Of a stretch of 64,000 nt of DNA, positions 21,362 through 29,846 are shown piece after piece (within the stretch, counting starts at the first letter, position 1; every line of letters begins with the position of its first letter). The notes under the pieces are model-generated. The model was not told where the DNA came from. It ran no database searches and saw only the letters and a program-made list of their open reading frames with translations. Source of the DNA: Mycobacterium helveticum (GTDB taxonomy: Bacteria; Actinomycetota; Actinomycetes; Mycobacteriales; Mycobacteriaceae); contig NZ_VMQU01000001.1 in the NCBI RefSeq assembly GCF_007714205.1, positions 40,954-104,953 on the forward strand, written 5' to 3'. The position numbers and the translations under genes were made by a program.

Positions 21362-21945
21362 GCGCTGATTCCTTTCAGGAGTAGCTCGGTGGTGCGATCG
21401 ATCCACGCGTCGGCGAATTCGGGGTCGAGTTCCCCGGGGCGCGTGAGCAGGCCCAGCAGTGCGATGCCGGCAATCGCCTCGGCCAGCTCCAAGGCGGTGA
21501 CGTCGGCGCGCACGAGGCCCGCGGTCGCGGCGCTCGCCAGCCAACCGGCGAGGCCACCGGAGATGACGTCGGCGAATCGCTCGAGCAGGGCCGAATGCAG
21601 CGTCGGATCGGCCGCCATCTCGCCGATCAGGCCCGGCAGCGCCGCCCGGGCTGCTGGCGTTGACAGGAAAGCCATTGTGCAGCAGAACATCTCGCGTAGG
21701 TCGTGCCGCAGCGACCCGGTCTCGGGAATCGCGGTGGCGCCGCCGACCGGAAACACCGCCTCGTGCACCAGGTGCGCCTTGCTGGGCCAGCGCCGGTAGA
21801 TCGCGGGCTTGCTGGTGCCGGCCCGTTCGGCGATGGCGGCCACGGACAACCCGGGGTAGCCGGTCTCGGCCAGCAGTTCGACCGTCGCGCGCAGCACCGC
21901 TTCGTCGATGCGCGGGTCGCGGGGTCGCCCAAAATCCACTGACAT
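21358..21945 (-). CDS. TetR-family regulator
   Basis: A 195-residue TetR protein with helix-turn-helix YPGLSVAAIAERAGTSKPAI followed by YRRWPSKAHLV. The ATG at 21945 matches the usual start (SVDFGRPRDPRIDEAVLRA). It leads a two-gene operon with the DUF1214 gene and is divergent from a sulfotransferase gene 28 bases away. The short spacer contains TTAC and GTAA ends 10 bases apart (TTACGGAACTCAAAGTAA, 21945-21962), a possible operator. The ligand is unknown. Confidence 0.87.
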   Translation of the reverse strand: MSVDFGRPRDPRIDEAVLRATVELLAETGYPGLSVAAIAERAGTSKPAIYRRWPSKAHLVHEAVFPVGGATAIPETGSLRHDLREMFCCTMAFLSTPAARAALPGLIGEMAADPTLHSALLERFADVISGGLAGWLASAATAGLVRADVTALELAEAIAGIALLGLLTRPGELDPEFADAWIDRTTELLLKGISA

Positions 21946-21973
21946 TACGGAACTCAAAGTAACATAACTCGCC

Positions 21974-23206
21974 GTGACCCCCGTCCGTCTCGACGACCTC
22001 GCCCAGCCCCGCTTCGGTGACGACGCGAGGCAGCTCCTCGACATGATGGCGTCGATGGCGCCGCTGTGCCCGCTGGACGCCGACGCGCTGCACGCCCAGG
22101 CCAGCGCCGACACCGGCCTGCACGACTTCGGTCCCGACGACTACCGTGAGCGGCTCGACGTCTACCTGGCGGCGCTGCGCGATCTCGACGGGCTGCACCA
22201 GGCGGGCGTCGTCAACTTCTACGGGCAGCTGCTGCAGCTGCTCAAGAACCGGCTGTTGCTGACCGACCTGCTGCGCCGGCACCCCGAGATCGACGACGTC
22301 GCGGTGCGGTCACCCGTCGTGATCGCCGGGCTGCCCCGCACCGGCACCACCCACCTGCACAACCTGTTGGCGGCGGCGCCCACCTTCCGCACCATCCCGT
22401 ACTGGGAGAGCGTCGAACCGTTCCCGCTGCCGGCGGAGGCCGGTGTGGAACCGGATCCACGGCGCAGCCGGATGGACGTCGCCGTCGGGGTGATCAACAC
22501 CGTGATGCCGCATTTCGCGCTCATGCACGAGATGACCACCGATCACGCCCACGAAGAGATTCAGCTGCTGGCCAACGACTTCTCCACGATGCTGTTCGAG
22601 ACGCTCGCCGAGGTGCCACGCTGGCGCGAGTACTACCAGACCCACGACCAGACGCCCCACTACCGCTATCTCGCCCGGCAGCTGCGGGCGATGCAGTTCC
22701 TGCGCGGGGGGCGGCGCTGGCTGCTCAAGTCGCCGCAGCATCTCGAGCAGGTGCCGGTGCTGGACCGGGTCTTTCCCGACAGCATCGTGGTGTTCACCCA
22801 CCGCGACCCGGTGCCGGTGGCGCTGTCGATGATCGCGATGATCACCTATTCCGCGCGGATGCACCGCTCGCCGGTGCCGGTGGAGCGGATCGCGGGCTCG
22901 TGGGTCGACCGGCTCGAGCGGATGCTCACCGCGCTGGTGCGCGATCGCGACACCATCGGCTCGCAACGTTCCATCGACGTCCGCTTCGACGACTTCATGG
23001 CCGACGAACTCGGCGTCGCCGAGCGGGTCTACGCCCTGGCCGGCGAGCCGTGCACCGAGCAGGCGCGCACGGCGATCATCGGCTACCGCGACGGGCACCG
23101 GCGGGGCCGGATGGGCAATGTCGAGACGTCCGCGGACATGTTCGGGCTCAGCGAGGACGATCTGCGTGCGCGCTTCGCGCCGTACGTCGAGCGGTTCCTG
23201 GCCTGA
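21974..23206 (+). CDS. PAPS-dependent sulfotransferase family protein
   Basis: A 410-residue sulfotransferase. The 5'-phosphosulfate loop GLPRTGTTHLHNLL lies near residue 120, and the 3'-phosphate region VVFTHRDPVPVALSM near residue 273. The general layout is that of large mycobacterial sulfotransferase-family proteins that may act on lipids. The start is GTG at 21974, divergent from the TetR gene. No acceptor can be inferred. The gene lies directly before an ephF remnant. Confidence 0.88.
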   Translation: MTPVRLDDLAQPRFGDDARQLLDMMASMAPLCPLDADALHAQASADTGLHDFGPDDYRERLDVYLAALRDLDGLHQAGVVNFYGQLLQLLKNRLLLTDLLRRHPEIDDVAVRSPVVIAGLPRTGTTHLHNLLAAAPTFRTIPYWESVEPFPLPAEAGVEPDPRRSRMDVAVGVINTVMPHFALMHEMTTDHAHEEIQLLANDFSTMLFETLAEVPRWREYYQTHDQTPHYRYLARQLRAMQFLRGGRRWLLKSPQHLEQVPVLDRVFPDSIVVFTHRDPVPVALSMIAMITYSARMHRSPVPVERIAGSWVDRLERMLTALVRDRDTIGSQRSIDVRFDDFMADELGVAERVYALAGEPCTEQARTAIIGYRDGHRRGRMGNVETSADMFGLSEDDLRARFAPYVERFLA

Positions 23207-23224
23207 CCGGTACGGTCACCAGGC

Positions 23225-23389
23225 ATGGTCACCATGCCCGCGCTGGACGGCGTCGAACACAGGTTGGTGGACCTGCCCGGCGGCGTGGTGATCCACGTCG
23301 CCGGCGTCGGCCACTGGATCGTCGAGCATGCACCCGGGCTGGTCCTGGACCGGCTGCGCACGTTTCTGCGCGGCGACCGCGAGACATAA
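23225..23389 (+). pseudogene. ephF: Epoxide hydrolase (ephF-like) remnant with internal deletion
   Basis: The 54-codon frame begins like an epoxide hydrolase N-terminus (MPALDGVEHRLVDLPGG, then VVIHVA). It then jumps to a C-terminal hydrolase segment (GVGHWIVEHAPGLVLDRLR, then TFLR). The middle, including the oxyanion loop, the nucleophile Asp and the cap, is missing. Its place between the sulfotransferase and the Rv0135c-like TetR corresponds to ephF (Rv0134). The TAA stop lies inside a 61-bp repeat. A functional product is unlikely. Confidence 0.7.
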
Positions 23390-23439
23390 ACTACGGTGGC
23401 GCTTTTCGGCGTGTCGTGTGCGTGGTTTATGTGTCGCGA
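23379..23439. repeat. 61-bp dispersed repeat with terminal inverted repeats, copy 2
   Basis: Same ends (GCGAGACATAAAC and GTTTATGTGTCGCGA) and the same length as the element at 13943-14003. The interior shares GGCGTGTCGT but differs at about a dozen positions. It begins inside the ephF remnant, supplying its stop codon, and ends 14 bases before the 3' end of the convergent mop gene. Confidence 0.8.
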
Positions 23440-23452
23440 CGGCGCTCGGGCG

Positions 23453-23665
23453 CTAGTCGACGCCGATGGTGACTTCGGTGGACTTGATGAACACGGTCGC
23501 GGGCTGACCGACCGCCAGGCCGAGTTCGGTGGCGGCGTCCTTGGTGACCGAGGACGTCACGATCTGGTCTCCGCCGTCGAGCTTCACTTTCACGATCGCC
23601 ATCACGGCGCCGAGATTGACCTCGGTGATGGTGCCTTTGAGCTGGTTTCGGGTCGATAGCCGCAT
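23453..23665 (-). CDS. Mop/TOBE-domain molybdate-binding protein
   Basis: A 70-residue single Mop domain (molbindin type): RNQLKGTITEVNLGAVMAIV, then VKLDGGDQIVTSSVTKDAA, then LGLAVGQPATVFIKSTEV. Such proteins assemble as oligomers that bind molybdate or tungstate oxyanions and act as stores or sensors. The length is typical for a stand-alone domain. It is transcribed away from the TetR gene's 3' end and no molybdenum transport gene is next to it. Confidence 0.9.
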   Translation of the reverse strand: MRLSTRNQLKGTITEVNLGAVMAIVKVKLDGGDQIVTSSVTKDAATELGLAVGQPATVFIKSTEVTIGVD

Positions 23666-23702
23666 CGCGGTCCTCCAGGGGATGAAGGGGTGTGCGCCGA
23701 GC

Positions 23703-24332
23703 CTAACCGCGCGGACCGAGCAGGGCTATGGAGGCATCCACGGCCGGCTCCACGATCTCGCGGACCGCCCTCCCGTCTTCCATCGTCAGGGCGGTCAGTT
23801 CGCGCAGCCCGCCCAGCAGGATCACGGCCAGCGACCCGGTCAGCGGCGGCAGGTCGGCGCGGCGGAACCCCGGGCTGGCGCTCAGGTCGATCAGCAGGTC
23901 GGACAGCAGGTGAATCCCGCGGCGCTGGACGGGCCGGGCGATCGCGCCGAGGGACGGCAGCTCGCGGATCCAGCTCAACGTGAGGGCGGGCCGGGACTCG
24001 ATGTGTCCGGCGTAGGCCTCGACGGCCTGGCGGATCTGCAGATGCCAGTCGGCTTCGGGGTCGACGGCCGCGGCGATGCCGTGCCCCAGCCTCTCGTTGT
24101 CGGCCTGCAGCAGTTCCAGAAAGCACGCTTCCTTGCTGGTGAACCGGTCGTAGAAGGTGCGTTTGGACGTGCGGGCGTTGCGGACGATGTCGGCGACGGT
24201 GCTGGCGCGGTAGCCGCGCTCGTCGATCGAGGTGGCGAGGCCCTCGAGCAGTCGCAGCCGGAACGGATCGGCCCCGGCCGGCGGGTCGGGTACCGCGTGG
24301 CCGGCCGCCGCCGCCGTCAGTGCTGAGGTCAC
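23703..24332 (-). CDS. TetR-family regulator divergent from cyp138 (Rv0135c-like)
   Basis: A 209-residue TetR protein. The helix-turn-helix is YRASTVADIVRNARTSKRTF followed by YDRFTSKEACF. GTG 24332 is preferred because AAAGGGG stands 8 bases before it; ATG 24371 would add 13 residues. It is divergent from the P450 gene, as Rv0135c is from cyp138. The intergenic GGTAC palindrome is a plausible operator for both genes. Confidence 0.87.
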   Translation of the reverse strand: MTSALTAAAAGHAVPDPPAGADPFRLRLLEGLATSIDERGYRASTVADIVRNARTSKRTFYDRFTSKEACFLELLQADNERLGHGIAAAVDPEADWHLQIRQAVEAYAGHIESRPALTLSWIRELPSLGAIARPVQRRGIHLLSDLLIDLSASPGFRRADLPPLTGSLAVILLGGLRELTALTMEDGRAVREIVEPAVDASIALLGPRG

Positions 24333-24390
24333 GGTCGGCGCCCCTTTCGGTGAGTGCGACACCCTTGTCATGACACCCTTGTCAGGCAGT

Positions 24391-24440
24391 GGTACCTCAA
24401 AGTACCGTACCGGGGAAGGCCTGCGGTACATGGCGGTACC
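24391..24440. promoter_or_regulatory. Inverted repeats GGTAC/GTACC between TetR and cyp138
   Basis: GGTAC-N6-GTACC lies at 24391-24406. A further pair of GGTAC half-sites lies in GGTACATGGCGGTACC at 24425-24440. Both sit in the divergent control region. TetR operator status is inferred from symmetry and position. Confidence 0.55.
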
Positions 24441-24479
24441 ACCCCGCGGGGGGTCGGCAGGGGTTGGGAGATCACCGAG

Positions 24480-25799
24480 ATGAGCGACGTCGTCACCGAG
24501 ACGCCCCCGGCGGCGCGGATGCCCCCGGCAACGCGCCTGCCGCCGATGGTGCAGGCTTTCGCGTTCGCCACGTGCCGGCGCTGGATGATGAACCGCCTGA
24601 CGCGCCGGTATGGCCGGGTCTTCACGGTCGGCATCCCGCTCTACGGCCGACAGGTCGTGGTTGGCGATCCGCAGCTGGCCAAACAGGTCTTCACCACCAG
24701 CCCCGAGGTGCTCGGCAACATCCAGCCCAACCTGAGCCGGCTGTTCGGCTCCGGCTCGGTGTTCGCGCTCGAGGGCGAGGACCACCGGCAGCGGCGGCGG
24801 CTCCTGGCGCCGCCGTTCCACGGCAAGAGCATGAAGAACTACGAGAGCATCATCGAAGAAGAGACGCTGCGCGAGATCGCGGACTGGCCCGAAGGCGTGC
24901 CGTTCGCGACGCTGCCCTCGATGATGCGGATCACCCTCAACGCCATCCTGCGTGCGGTTTTCGGGGCCGAGGGCGCCGAACTCGACGAGCTGCGCCGGCT
25001 CATCCCGCCGTGGGTCACGCTGGGCTCGCGGTTGGCGGCGCTGCCGAAACCCCGGCGCACCTATGGGCGCTACAGCCCGTGGGGGAGGCTGCGGGAGTGG
25101 CGCCGCCGCTACGACGTCATCATCGACAGGCTGATCGACGCCGAGCGCGCGGACCCGAACTTCGCCGAGCGGACCGACGTGCTCGCGCTGATGCTGCGCA
25201 GCACCTACGACGACGGATCGGTGATGTCGCGCAAGGACATCGCCGACGAGCTGCTGACGCTGCTGGCCGCCGGGCACGAGACGACCGCGGCCACGCTGGG
25301 CTGGGCGTTCGAACGATTGAGCCGGCACGCCGACGTGCTGCGGGCGCTGGTCGAGGAGGCCGACGCCGGCGGCCACGAGCTGCGCCAGGCCGCGATCCTC
25401 GAGGTGCAGCGGGTCCGCACGGTCATCGACTTCGCCGCCCGCCACGTCTATCCGCCGACCTACCAACTCGGGGAATGGGTTGTTCCGCAAGGAAATTCGA
25501 TCCTGGTCTGCATTTCGCAGATCCACGGCAACCCCGAGGTCTTCCCCGACCCGGAGCGCTTCGACCCGCAGCGGTACCTGGGCAACAAGCCGCCGGCGGC
25601 CGCCTGGATCCCGTTCGGGGGCGGTACCCGCCGGTGCGTGGGGGCCGCGTTCGCCAACATGGAGATGGACGTGGTGTTGCGAACGGTGTTGCGCCACTTC
25701 ACTATCGAGACGACGACCGCGCCCGGGGAGCGCTGGCACTCGCGCGGTGTCGCGTTCACGCCGAAGGACGGCGGGCGGGTGGTCGTGCACCGGCGCTGA
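24480..25799 (+). CDS. cyp138: Cytochrome P450 (CYP138-like)
   Basis: A 439-residue P450. The I-helix oxygen-binding motif AAGHETTAATLGW, the K-helix ExxR in EVQRVR, and the heme loop FGGGTRRCVGAAFANMEM with its thiolate Cys are all intact. ATG 24480 (MSDVVTETPP) is chosen over upstream frame extension that crosses the operator region. Position beside the divergent TetR and msrA matches cyp138 (Rv0136). The substrate is unknown; redox partners are not encoded next to it. Confidence 0.93.
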   Translation: MSDVVTETPPAARMPPATRLPPMVQAFAFATCRRWMMNRLTRRYGRVFTVGIPLYGRQVVVGDPQLAKQVFTTSPEVLGNIQPNLSRLFGSGSVFALEGEDHRQRRRLLAPPFHGKSMKNYESIIEEETLREIADWPEGVPFATLPSMMRITLNAILRAVFGAEGAELDELRRLIPPWVTLGSRLAALPKPRRTYGRYSPWGRLREWRRRYDVIIDRLIDAERADPNFAERTDVLALMLRSTYDDGSVMSRKDIADELLTLLAAGHETTAATLGWAFERLSRHADVLRALVEEADAGGHELRQAAILEVQRVRTVIDFAARHVYPPTYQLGEWVVPQGNSILVCISQIHGNPEVFPDPERFDPQRYLGNKPPAAAWIPFGGGTRRCVGAAFANMEMDVVLRTVLRHFTIETTTAPGERWHSRGVAFTPKDGGRVVVHRR

Positions 25800-25820
25800 G
25801 CGCGGCGCCGGTCGACGGCC

Positions 25821-26333
25821 CTACTGGTCCGCGGTGGCCCGTCGCGGCAACGCCCAGCCGGGACGCACGTAGTGGCAGGTGTAGCCGTGCGGATAGCGCT
25901 GCAGGTAGTCCTGGTGCTCGGGCTCGGCCTCCCAGAAGTCGCCGGCCGGGCTGACCTCGGTGACGACCTTGCCCGGCCACAGGCCCGAGGCGTCGACGTC
26001 GGCGATGGTCTCCAACGCGATCCGCCTCTGCTCCTCGTCGAGGTAGAAAATGGCCGAGCGGTAGCTGGTGCCCAGGTCGTTGCCCTGGCGGTTCCTGGTT
26101 GTGGGGTCGTGAATCTGGAAGAAGAACTCCAGGATCCTGCGGTAGTCGGTGACCGCGGGGTCGTAGACGATCTCGATCGCCTCGGCGTGGGTGCCGTGGT
26201 TGCGGTAGGTCGCGTTCGGGACGTCGCCGCCGGTGTAGCCCACGCGGGTGGAGATGACACCGGGCTGCTTGCGGATCAGGTCCTGCATGCCCCAGAAGCA
26301 GCCGCCGGCGAGGATGGCCCTTTGCGTTGTCAT
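25821..26333 (-). CDS. msrA: Peptide methionine sulfoxide reductase A
   Basis: A 170-residue MsrA with the catalytic GCFWG motif at residues 11-15 and the family segments [19 protein letters not shown] and [11 protein letters not shown]. It reduces the S-epimer of methionine sulfoxide in proteins, using thioredoxin. Length and position (after cyp138, convergent with it) match Rv0137c. The start is ATG at 26333. Confidence 0.95.
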   Translation of the reverse strand: MTTQRAILAGGCFWGMQDLIRKQPGVISTRVGYTGGDVPNATYRNHGTHAEAIEIVYDPAVTDYRRILEFFFQIHDPTTRNRQGNDLGTSYRSAIFYLDEEQRRIALETIADVDASGLWPGKVVTEVSPAGDFWEAEPEHQDYLQRYPHGYTCHYVRPGWALPRRATADQ

Positions 26334-26426
26334 AGCTTTCCTCCTCGGGCTCGCGCTCCTCGGGAACCGATGATGTTGCCCAGGTTACACTCCGGCGATG
26401 ATGTGCAACGGCGCGAAGAAGCCCTC

Positions 26427-26933
26427 GTGACCACGCGCGAGTTCTCCCGGGCCGAGCTGTCGGCCGCCTTCGAGAAGTTCGAGAAGACGGTCGCCCGGGC
26501 CGCCGAGACGCGGGACTGGGACGCCTGGGTCGAGCAGTACACGACGGACGTCGACTACATCGAGCACGCGATGGGCACCATGCGCGGCCGCGACGAGGTC
26601 CGCGCGTGGATCCAGCGGACGATGACCACGTTCCCGGGCAGCCACATGGTTGCGTTCCCCTCGCTGTGGTCGGTGGTCGACGAGCCCACGGGCCGGGTCA
26701 TCTGCGAACTGGACAACCCGATGCGCGACCCCGGCGACGGCACCGTCATCAGCGCCACCAACATCTCCATCGTCACCTACGGCGGCGACGGCCAGTGGTG
26801 TCGGCAGGAAGACATCTACAACCCGCTGCGTTTCCTGAAGGCCGGGATGACATGGTGCCGCAAGGCCCGGGCCCTGGGCACCCTCGACGAGGACGCCGCG
26901 CGCTGGATGCAGCAGAACGACGGCGGCCGGTGA
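26427..26933 (+). CDS. NTF2/SnoaL-like protein (Rv0138-like)
   Basis: A 168-residue cone-fold protein: AAFEKFEKTVARAAETRDWD, then AWVEQYTTDVDYIEHAMGTM and RGRDEVRAWIQRTM are typical of SnoaL-like proteins. No catalytic residues can be assigned with confidence. GTG 26427 follows GAAGAAG; GTG 26403 is possible. Its stop overlaps the next start (GTGA), so it is co-translated with the epimerase-like gene, as Rv0138-Rv0139 are. Confidence 0.82.
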   Translation: MTTREFSRAELSAAFEKFEKTVARAAETRDWDAWVEQYTTDVDYIEHAMGTMRGRDEVRAWIQRTMTTFPGSHMVAFPSLWSVVDEPTGRVICELDNPMRDPGDGTVISATNISIVTYGGDGQWCRQEDIYNPLRFLKAGMTWCRKARALGTLDEDAARWMQQNDGGR

Positions 26934-27952
26934 GCGCCAAACCCAAGCTGGTGATCGGCGCCAACGGCTTCCTGGGCGCCCATGTCACCCGCCGGCTCGT
27001 CGCCGACGGCAACGACGTCCGGGCGATGGTGCGCCCGAACGCCAACACCCGTGCCATCGACGACCTCGAGCTCACCCGGTTCCACGGCGACGTGTTCGAC
27101 ACCGCCACCCTGCGGCAGGGGATGGACGGCGTCGACGACGTCTACTACTGCGTCGTCGACACCCGCGCATGGCTGCGCGATCCCTCGCCGCTGTTCCGCA
27201 CCAACGTCGAAGGACTGCGCAACGTCCTCGACGTCGCCGCCGAGGCCGACCTGCGCAGGTTCGTCTTCACCAGCACCTACGCGACGGTGGGCCGGCGGCT
27301 CGGGCACGTGGCCACCGAGGACGACGTGATCGCCCCGCGGGGTCTGACGCCCTACGTCCAGTCCCGGGTGCAGGCCGAGAACCTGGTGATGAAGTACGTG
27401 GCCGAGGCCGGGCTGCCCGCGGTGGCGATGTGCGTCTCGACGACCTACGGCAGCGGCGACTGGGGCGGCACCCCGCACGGTGCGTTCATCGCCGGCGCGG
27501 TGTTCGGCAAGCTGCCCTTCCTGATGAACGGCATCCGACTCGAGGTCGTCGGCGTCGACGACGCCGCCCGGGCCATGATCCTGGCCGCCGAACGCGGGCG
27601 CATCGGCGAGCGCTACCTGGTCTCCGAAAAGATGATCGCGCTGAATGACGTCGTGCGGATCGCCGCCGACGAGGCCGGGGTGCCGCCGCCGCGACGCTCG
27701 ATCTCGGTGCCGGTGCTCTACGCGATGGCCGCGCTGGGCAGCCTGCGGGCCCGGCTCGGCGGCAAGGACGCCCAGCTCAGCCTCGCCTCGGTGCGCATGA
27801 TGCGCGCCGAGGCTCCCGTCGACAGCGGCAAAGCGAAGCGGGAACTGGGTTGGCAGCCGCGCCCGGTCGAGGAGTCGATCCGGGAAGCCGCCCGGTTCTG
27901 GGCGGCGATGCGCAGGCCGAAGGACACCAGCACCACGGCCCGGCAGGAATAG
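26930..27952 (+). CDS. NAD-dependent epimerase/dehydratase-like (extended SDR, Rv0139-like)
   Basis: A 340-residue extended SDR. The NAD(P) loop is VIGANGFLGAHVTRRL at the N-terminus. The catalytic Ser/Thr region is FVFTSTYATVGRR and the YxxxR-like segment is TPYVQSRVQAENLVM, where the usual Lys of YxxxK appears as Arg at the spacing shown. The GTG start overlaps the previous stop. The substrate is unknown; relatives act on dihydroflavonols, sterols or nucleotide sugars. Confidence 0.82.
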   Translation: MSAKPKLVIGANGFLGAHVTRRLVADGNDVRAMVRPNANTRAIDDLELTRFHGDVFDTATLRQGMDGVDDVYYCVVDTRAWLRDPSPLFRTNVEGLRNVLDVAAEADLRRFVFTSTYATVGRRLGHVATEDDVIAPRGLTPYVQSRVQAENLVMKYVAEAGLPAVAMCVSTTYGSGDWGGTPHGAFIAGAVFGKLPFLMNGIRLEVVGVDDAARAMILAAERGRIGERYLVSEKMIALNDVVRIAADEAGVPPPRRSISVPVLYAMAALGSLRARLGGKDAQLSLASVRMMRAEAPVDSGKAKRELGWQPRPVEESIREAARFWAAMRRPKDTSTTARQE

Positions 27953-28010
27953 CGCGCCTAGGCTCGGTGGTGGGCCGTGCACGACGCACGCGCCCGAGGA
28001 GGTAACGACC

Positions 28011-28391
28011 ATGAGCCACCCCGAAATCAAGGAACCCAGCGCCGGGCACCCGATCACGATCGAGCCCGCACCGGGCCGGGTGCAGGTGCGCGTCAACGGC
28101 GAGCTGGTCGCGGACACCACCGCGGCGCTGCACCTGCGCGAAGCGACTTTGCCTGTCGTGCACTACATTCCGCTCGACGATGTGGTCACCCAGCGGCTGA
28201 CCCGCACGGACACCAGCACCTACTGTCCCTTCAAGGGGGAGGCCAGCTACTACAGCGTGACCACCGGCGCCGGGGACACCGTCGACAACGTGATCTGGAC
28301 GTACGAAAAGCCCTACCCCGCCGTCGCGGCGATCGCCGGGCATGTGGCGTTCTACCCCGACAAGGCCGACATCAGCGTGTCCGCTCAGTAG
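28011..28391 (+). CDS. DUF427 protein (Rv0140-like)
   Basis: A 126-residue DUF427 protein with the family core: PGRVQVRVNGELVADT, STYCPFKGEASYYSV, then NVIWTYEKPYPAVAAIAGHV and AFYPDK. Function is not established for the family. The start ATG 28011 follows GGAGG. The 3' end overlaps the convergent SnoaL-like gene by 7 bases. Confidence 0.88.
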   Translation: MSHPEIKEPSAGHPITIEPAPGRVQVRVNGELVADTTAALHLREATLPVVHYIPLDDVVTQRLTRTDTSTYCPFKGEASYYSVTTGAGDTVDNVIWTYEKPYPAVAAIAGHVAFYPDKADISVSAQ

Positions 28392-28786
28392 GGGACCCAG
28401 CCCGGCATCGCCGCGGCCTGCGCCCGGGTGTCGCTGTAGAGGCGCATCGAGACGATCAGCCCGTCGCGGGTGTCGACGATGCACACGAACGGGCTGTCGT
28501 AGTCGGTGCCGTCGGCGGTGGTGCCGGTGGCCTGCGCCTCGACCACCACCGTGTGGCCCTCGTTGACGCAGCGCAGCAGGTCGACGGTGACTTCGAGGTC
28601 GCGTTTGCGGCGTTCGACCGCCCGCCGGAACGTCGCCTTGTCGCAGGACGTGCGCGTGTAGAGCGTCCAATAGGTGAAGTCCTCGCTGAGCAGCGCGAAG
28701 CCCTCCTCCAGATCGCCGCCCTCGCTCGTGCTCTGCAGGAACATCCAGGCCAGTTCGCCCTGCGGATCGTCGAACGGCGTCGCCAC
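28385..28786 (-). CDS. NTF2/SnoaL-like protein (Rv0141c-like)
   Basis: A 133-residue protein with the SnoaL/NTF2 pattern: DLEEGFALLSEDFTYWTLY and LRCVNEGHTVVVEAQATG, then PFVCIVDTRDGLIVSMRLYS. GTG 28786 (VATPFDDPQGELAW) gives a length close to Rv0141c. The opposite strand carries no gene here. Enzymatic role is unknown. It is convergent with the DUF427 gene. Confidence 0.78.
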   Translation of the reverse strand: MATPFDDPQGELAWMFLQSTSEGGDLEEGFALLSEDFTYWTLYTRTSCDKATFRRAVERRKRDLEVTVDLLRCVNEGHTVVVEAQATGTTADGTDYDSPFVCIVDTRDGLIVSMRLYSDTRAQAAAMPGWVPY

Positions 28787-28855
28787 ATCGCAATACTGTC
28801 CTGGGAGGCGGTCGACGGTCAATCGACCCGGCCGGCCGGGATCGGAGGGGAACAC

Positions 28856-29767
28856 GTGCGGAGCGAGCGCACAGTCGCCTTGCCGGGGCCGGTCGGCTTC
28901 CGGACCACGCTGGCCCCGTTGCGGCGGGGGCCCCGCGATCCGTGCTTCCAGGTTGTGGGCGACGGCACGGTCTGGCGGGCCTGCCTGCTGCCCGACGGCC
29001 CCGTGGCCGCCCGGATCGTGCGCGTGGCGCCCAACTCGGTGCACTGCGTGGCGTGGGGCGGCGGGGCGCCGCAGTTCGTCGAGATGCTGCCCGCGATGCT
29101 CGGCGCCGACGACGACGCCTCGGACTTCGTGCCCCGGGACCCGACGGTCGCCGCCGCGCACCGGCGGGTCCCGCACCTGCGCCTGGGCCGCACCGGCCAG
29201 GTCCTGGAGGCATTGATCCCGGCCGTCATCGAGCAGCGGGTCCCCGGCGCCGACGCGTTCCGGTCGTGGCGCCTGCTGGTGTCGCGGTACGGCACGCCGG
29301 CCCCGGGCCCGGCGCCGCCCGGCATGCGGGTCCCGCCCTCGGCCGAGGTCTGGCGCAGCATTCCGTCGTGGGAGTTCCATCGCGCCAACGTCGATCCCCG
29401 GCGCGCGCAGACGGTGGTGTCCTGCGCGCGCCGGGCGGACTCGCTGGAACGGCTGGCGTCCCGCCCGGCGGCCCAGGCGCGCGAGGCGCTCAGCTCGCTG
29501 CCGGGCGTCGGGGTGTGGACCGCCGCCGAGACCGCGCAACGGGCGTTCGGCGACGCCGATGCCCTGTCGGTGGGCGATTACCACGTGTCGAAGATGATCG
29601 GCTGGACGCTGCTGGGCCGCCCCGTCGACGACGCGGCGATGCTCGAGTTGCTGGAGCCGATGCGGCCGCACCGCCACCGGGTGGTGCGTCTGCTCTATGC
29701 CAGCGGGCTGGCCCGCGAACCGCGTCGGGGGGCACGGTTGCCGGTGCAGCACATCAGCGGCCGGTAG
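28856..29767 (+). CDS. AlkA-like DNA glycosylase family protein (Rv0142-like)
   Basis: A 303-residue HhH-GPD-superfamily protein. The helix-hairpin-helix reads LSSLPGVGVWTAAETAQRAF and is followed by DALSVGDYHVSK, which holds the Asp expected in the catalytic position. The N-terminal part resembles the AlkA beta domain. Role in removal of alkylated bases is inferred from the family. GTG 28856 follows GGAGGGG at five bases. It is divergent from the SnoaL-like gene. Confidence 0.82.
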   Translation: MRSERTVALPGPVGFRTTLAPLRRGPRDPCFQVVGDGTVWRACLLPDGPVAARIVRVAPNSVHCVAWGGGAPQFVEMLPAMLGADDDASDFVPRDPTVAAAHRRVPHLRLGRTGQVLEALIPAVIEQRVPGADAFRSWRLLVSRYGTPAPGPAPPGMRVPPSAEVWRSIPSWEFHRANVDPRRAQTVVSCARRADSLERLASRPAAQAREALSSLPGVGVWTAAETAQRAFGDADALSVGDYHVSKMIGWTLLGRPVDDAAMLELLEPMRPHRHRVVRLLYASGLAREPRRGARLPVQHISGR

Positions 29768-29846
29768 CGCGCCGGGATTACCCACGGGCCGGGTCGGGTA
29801 CCCGTTGGGGGAACGTGACCGTGTCCGAACGCAGGGGAGAAATCGA

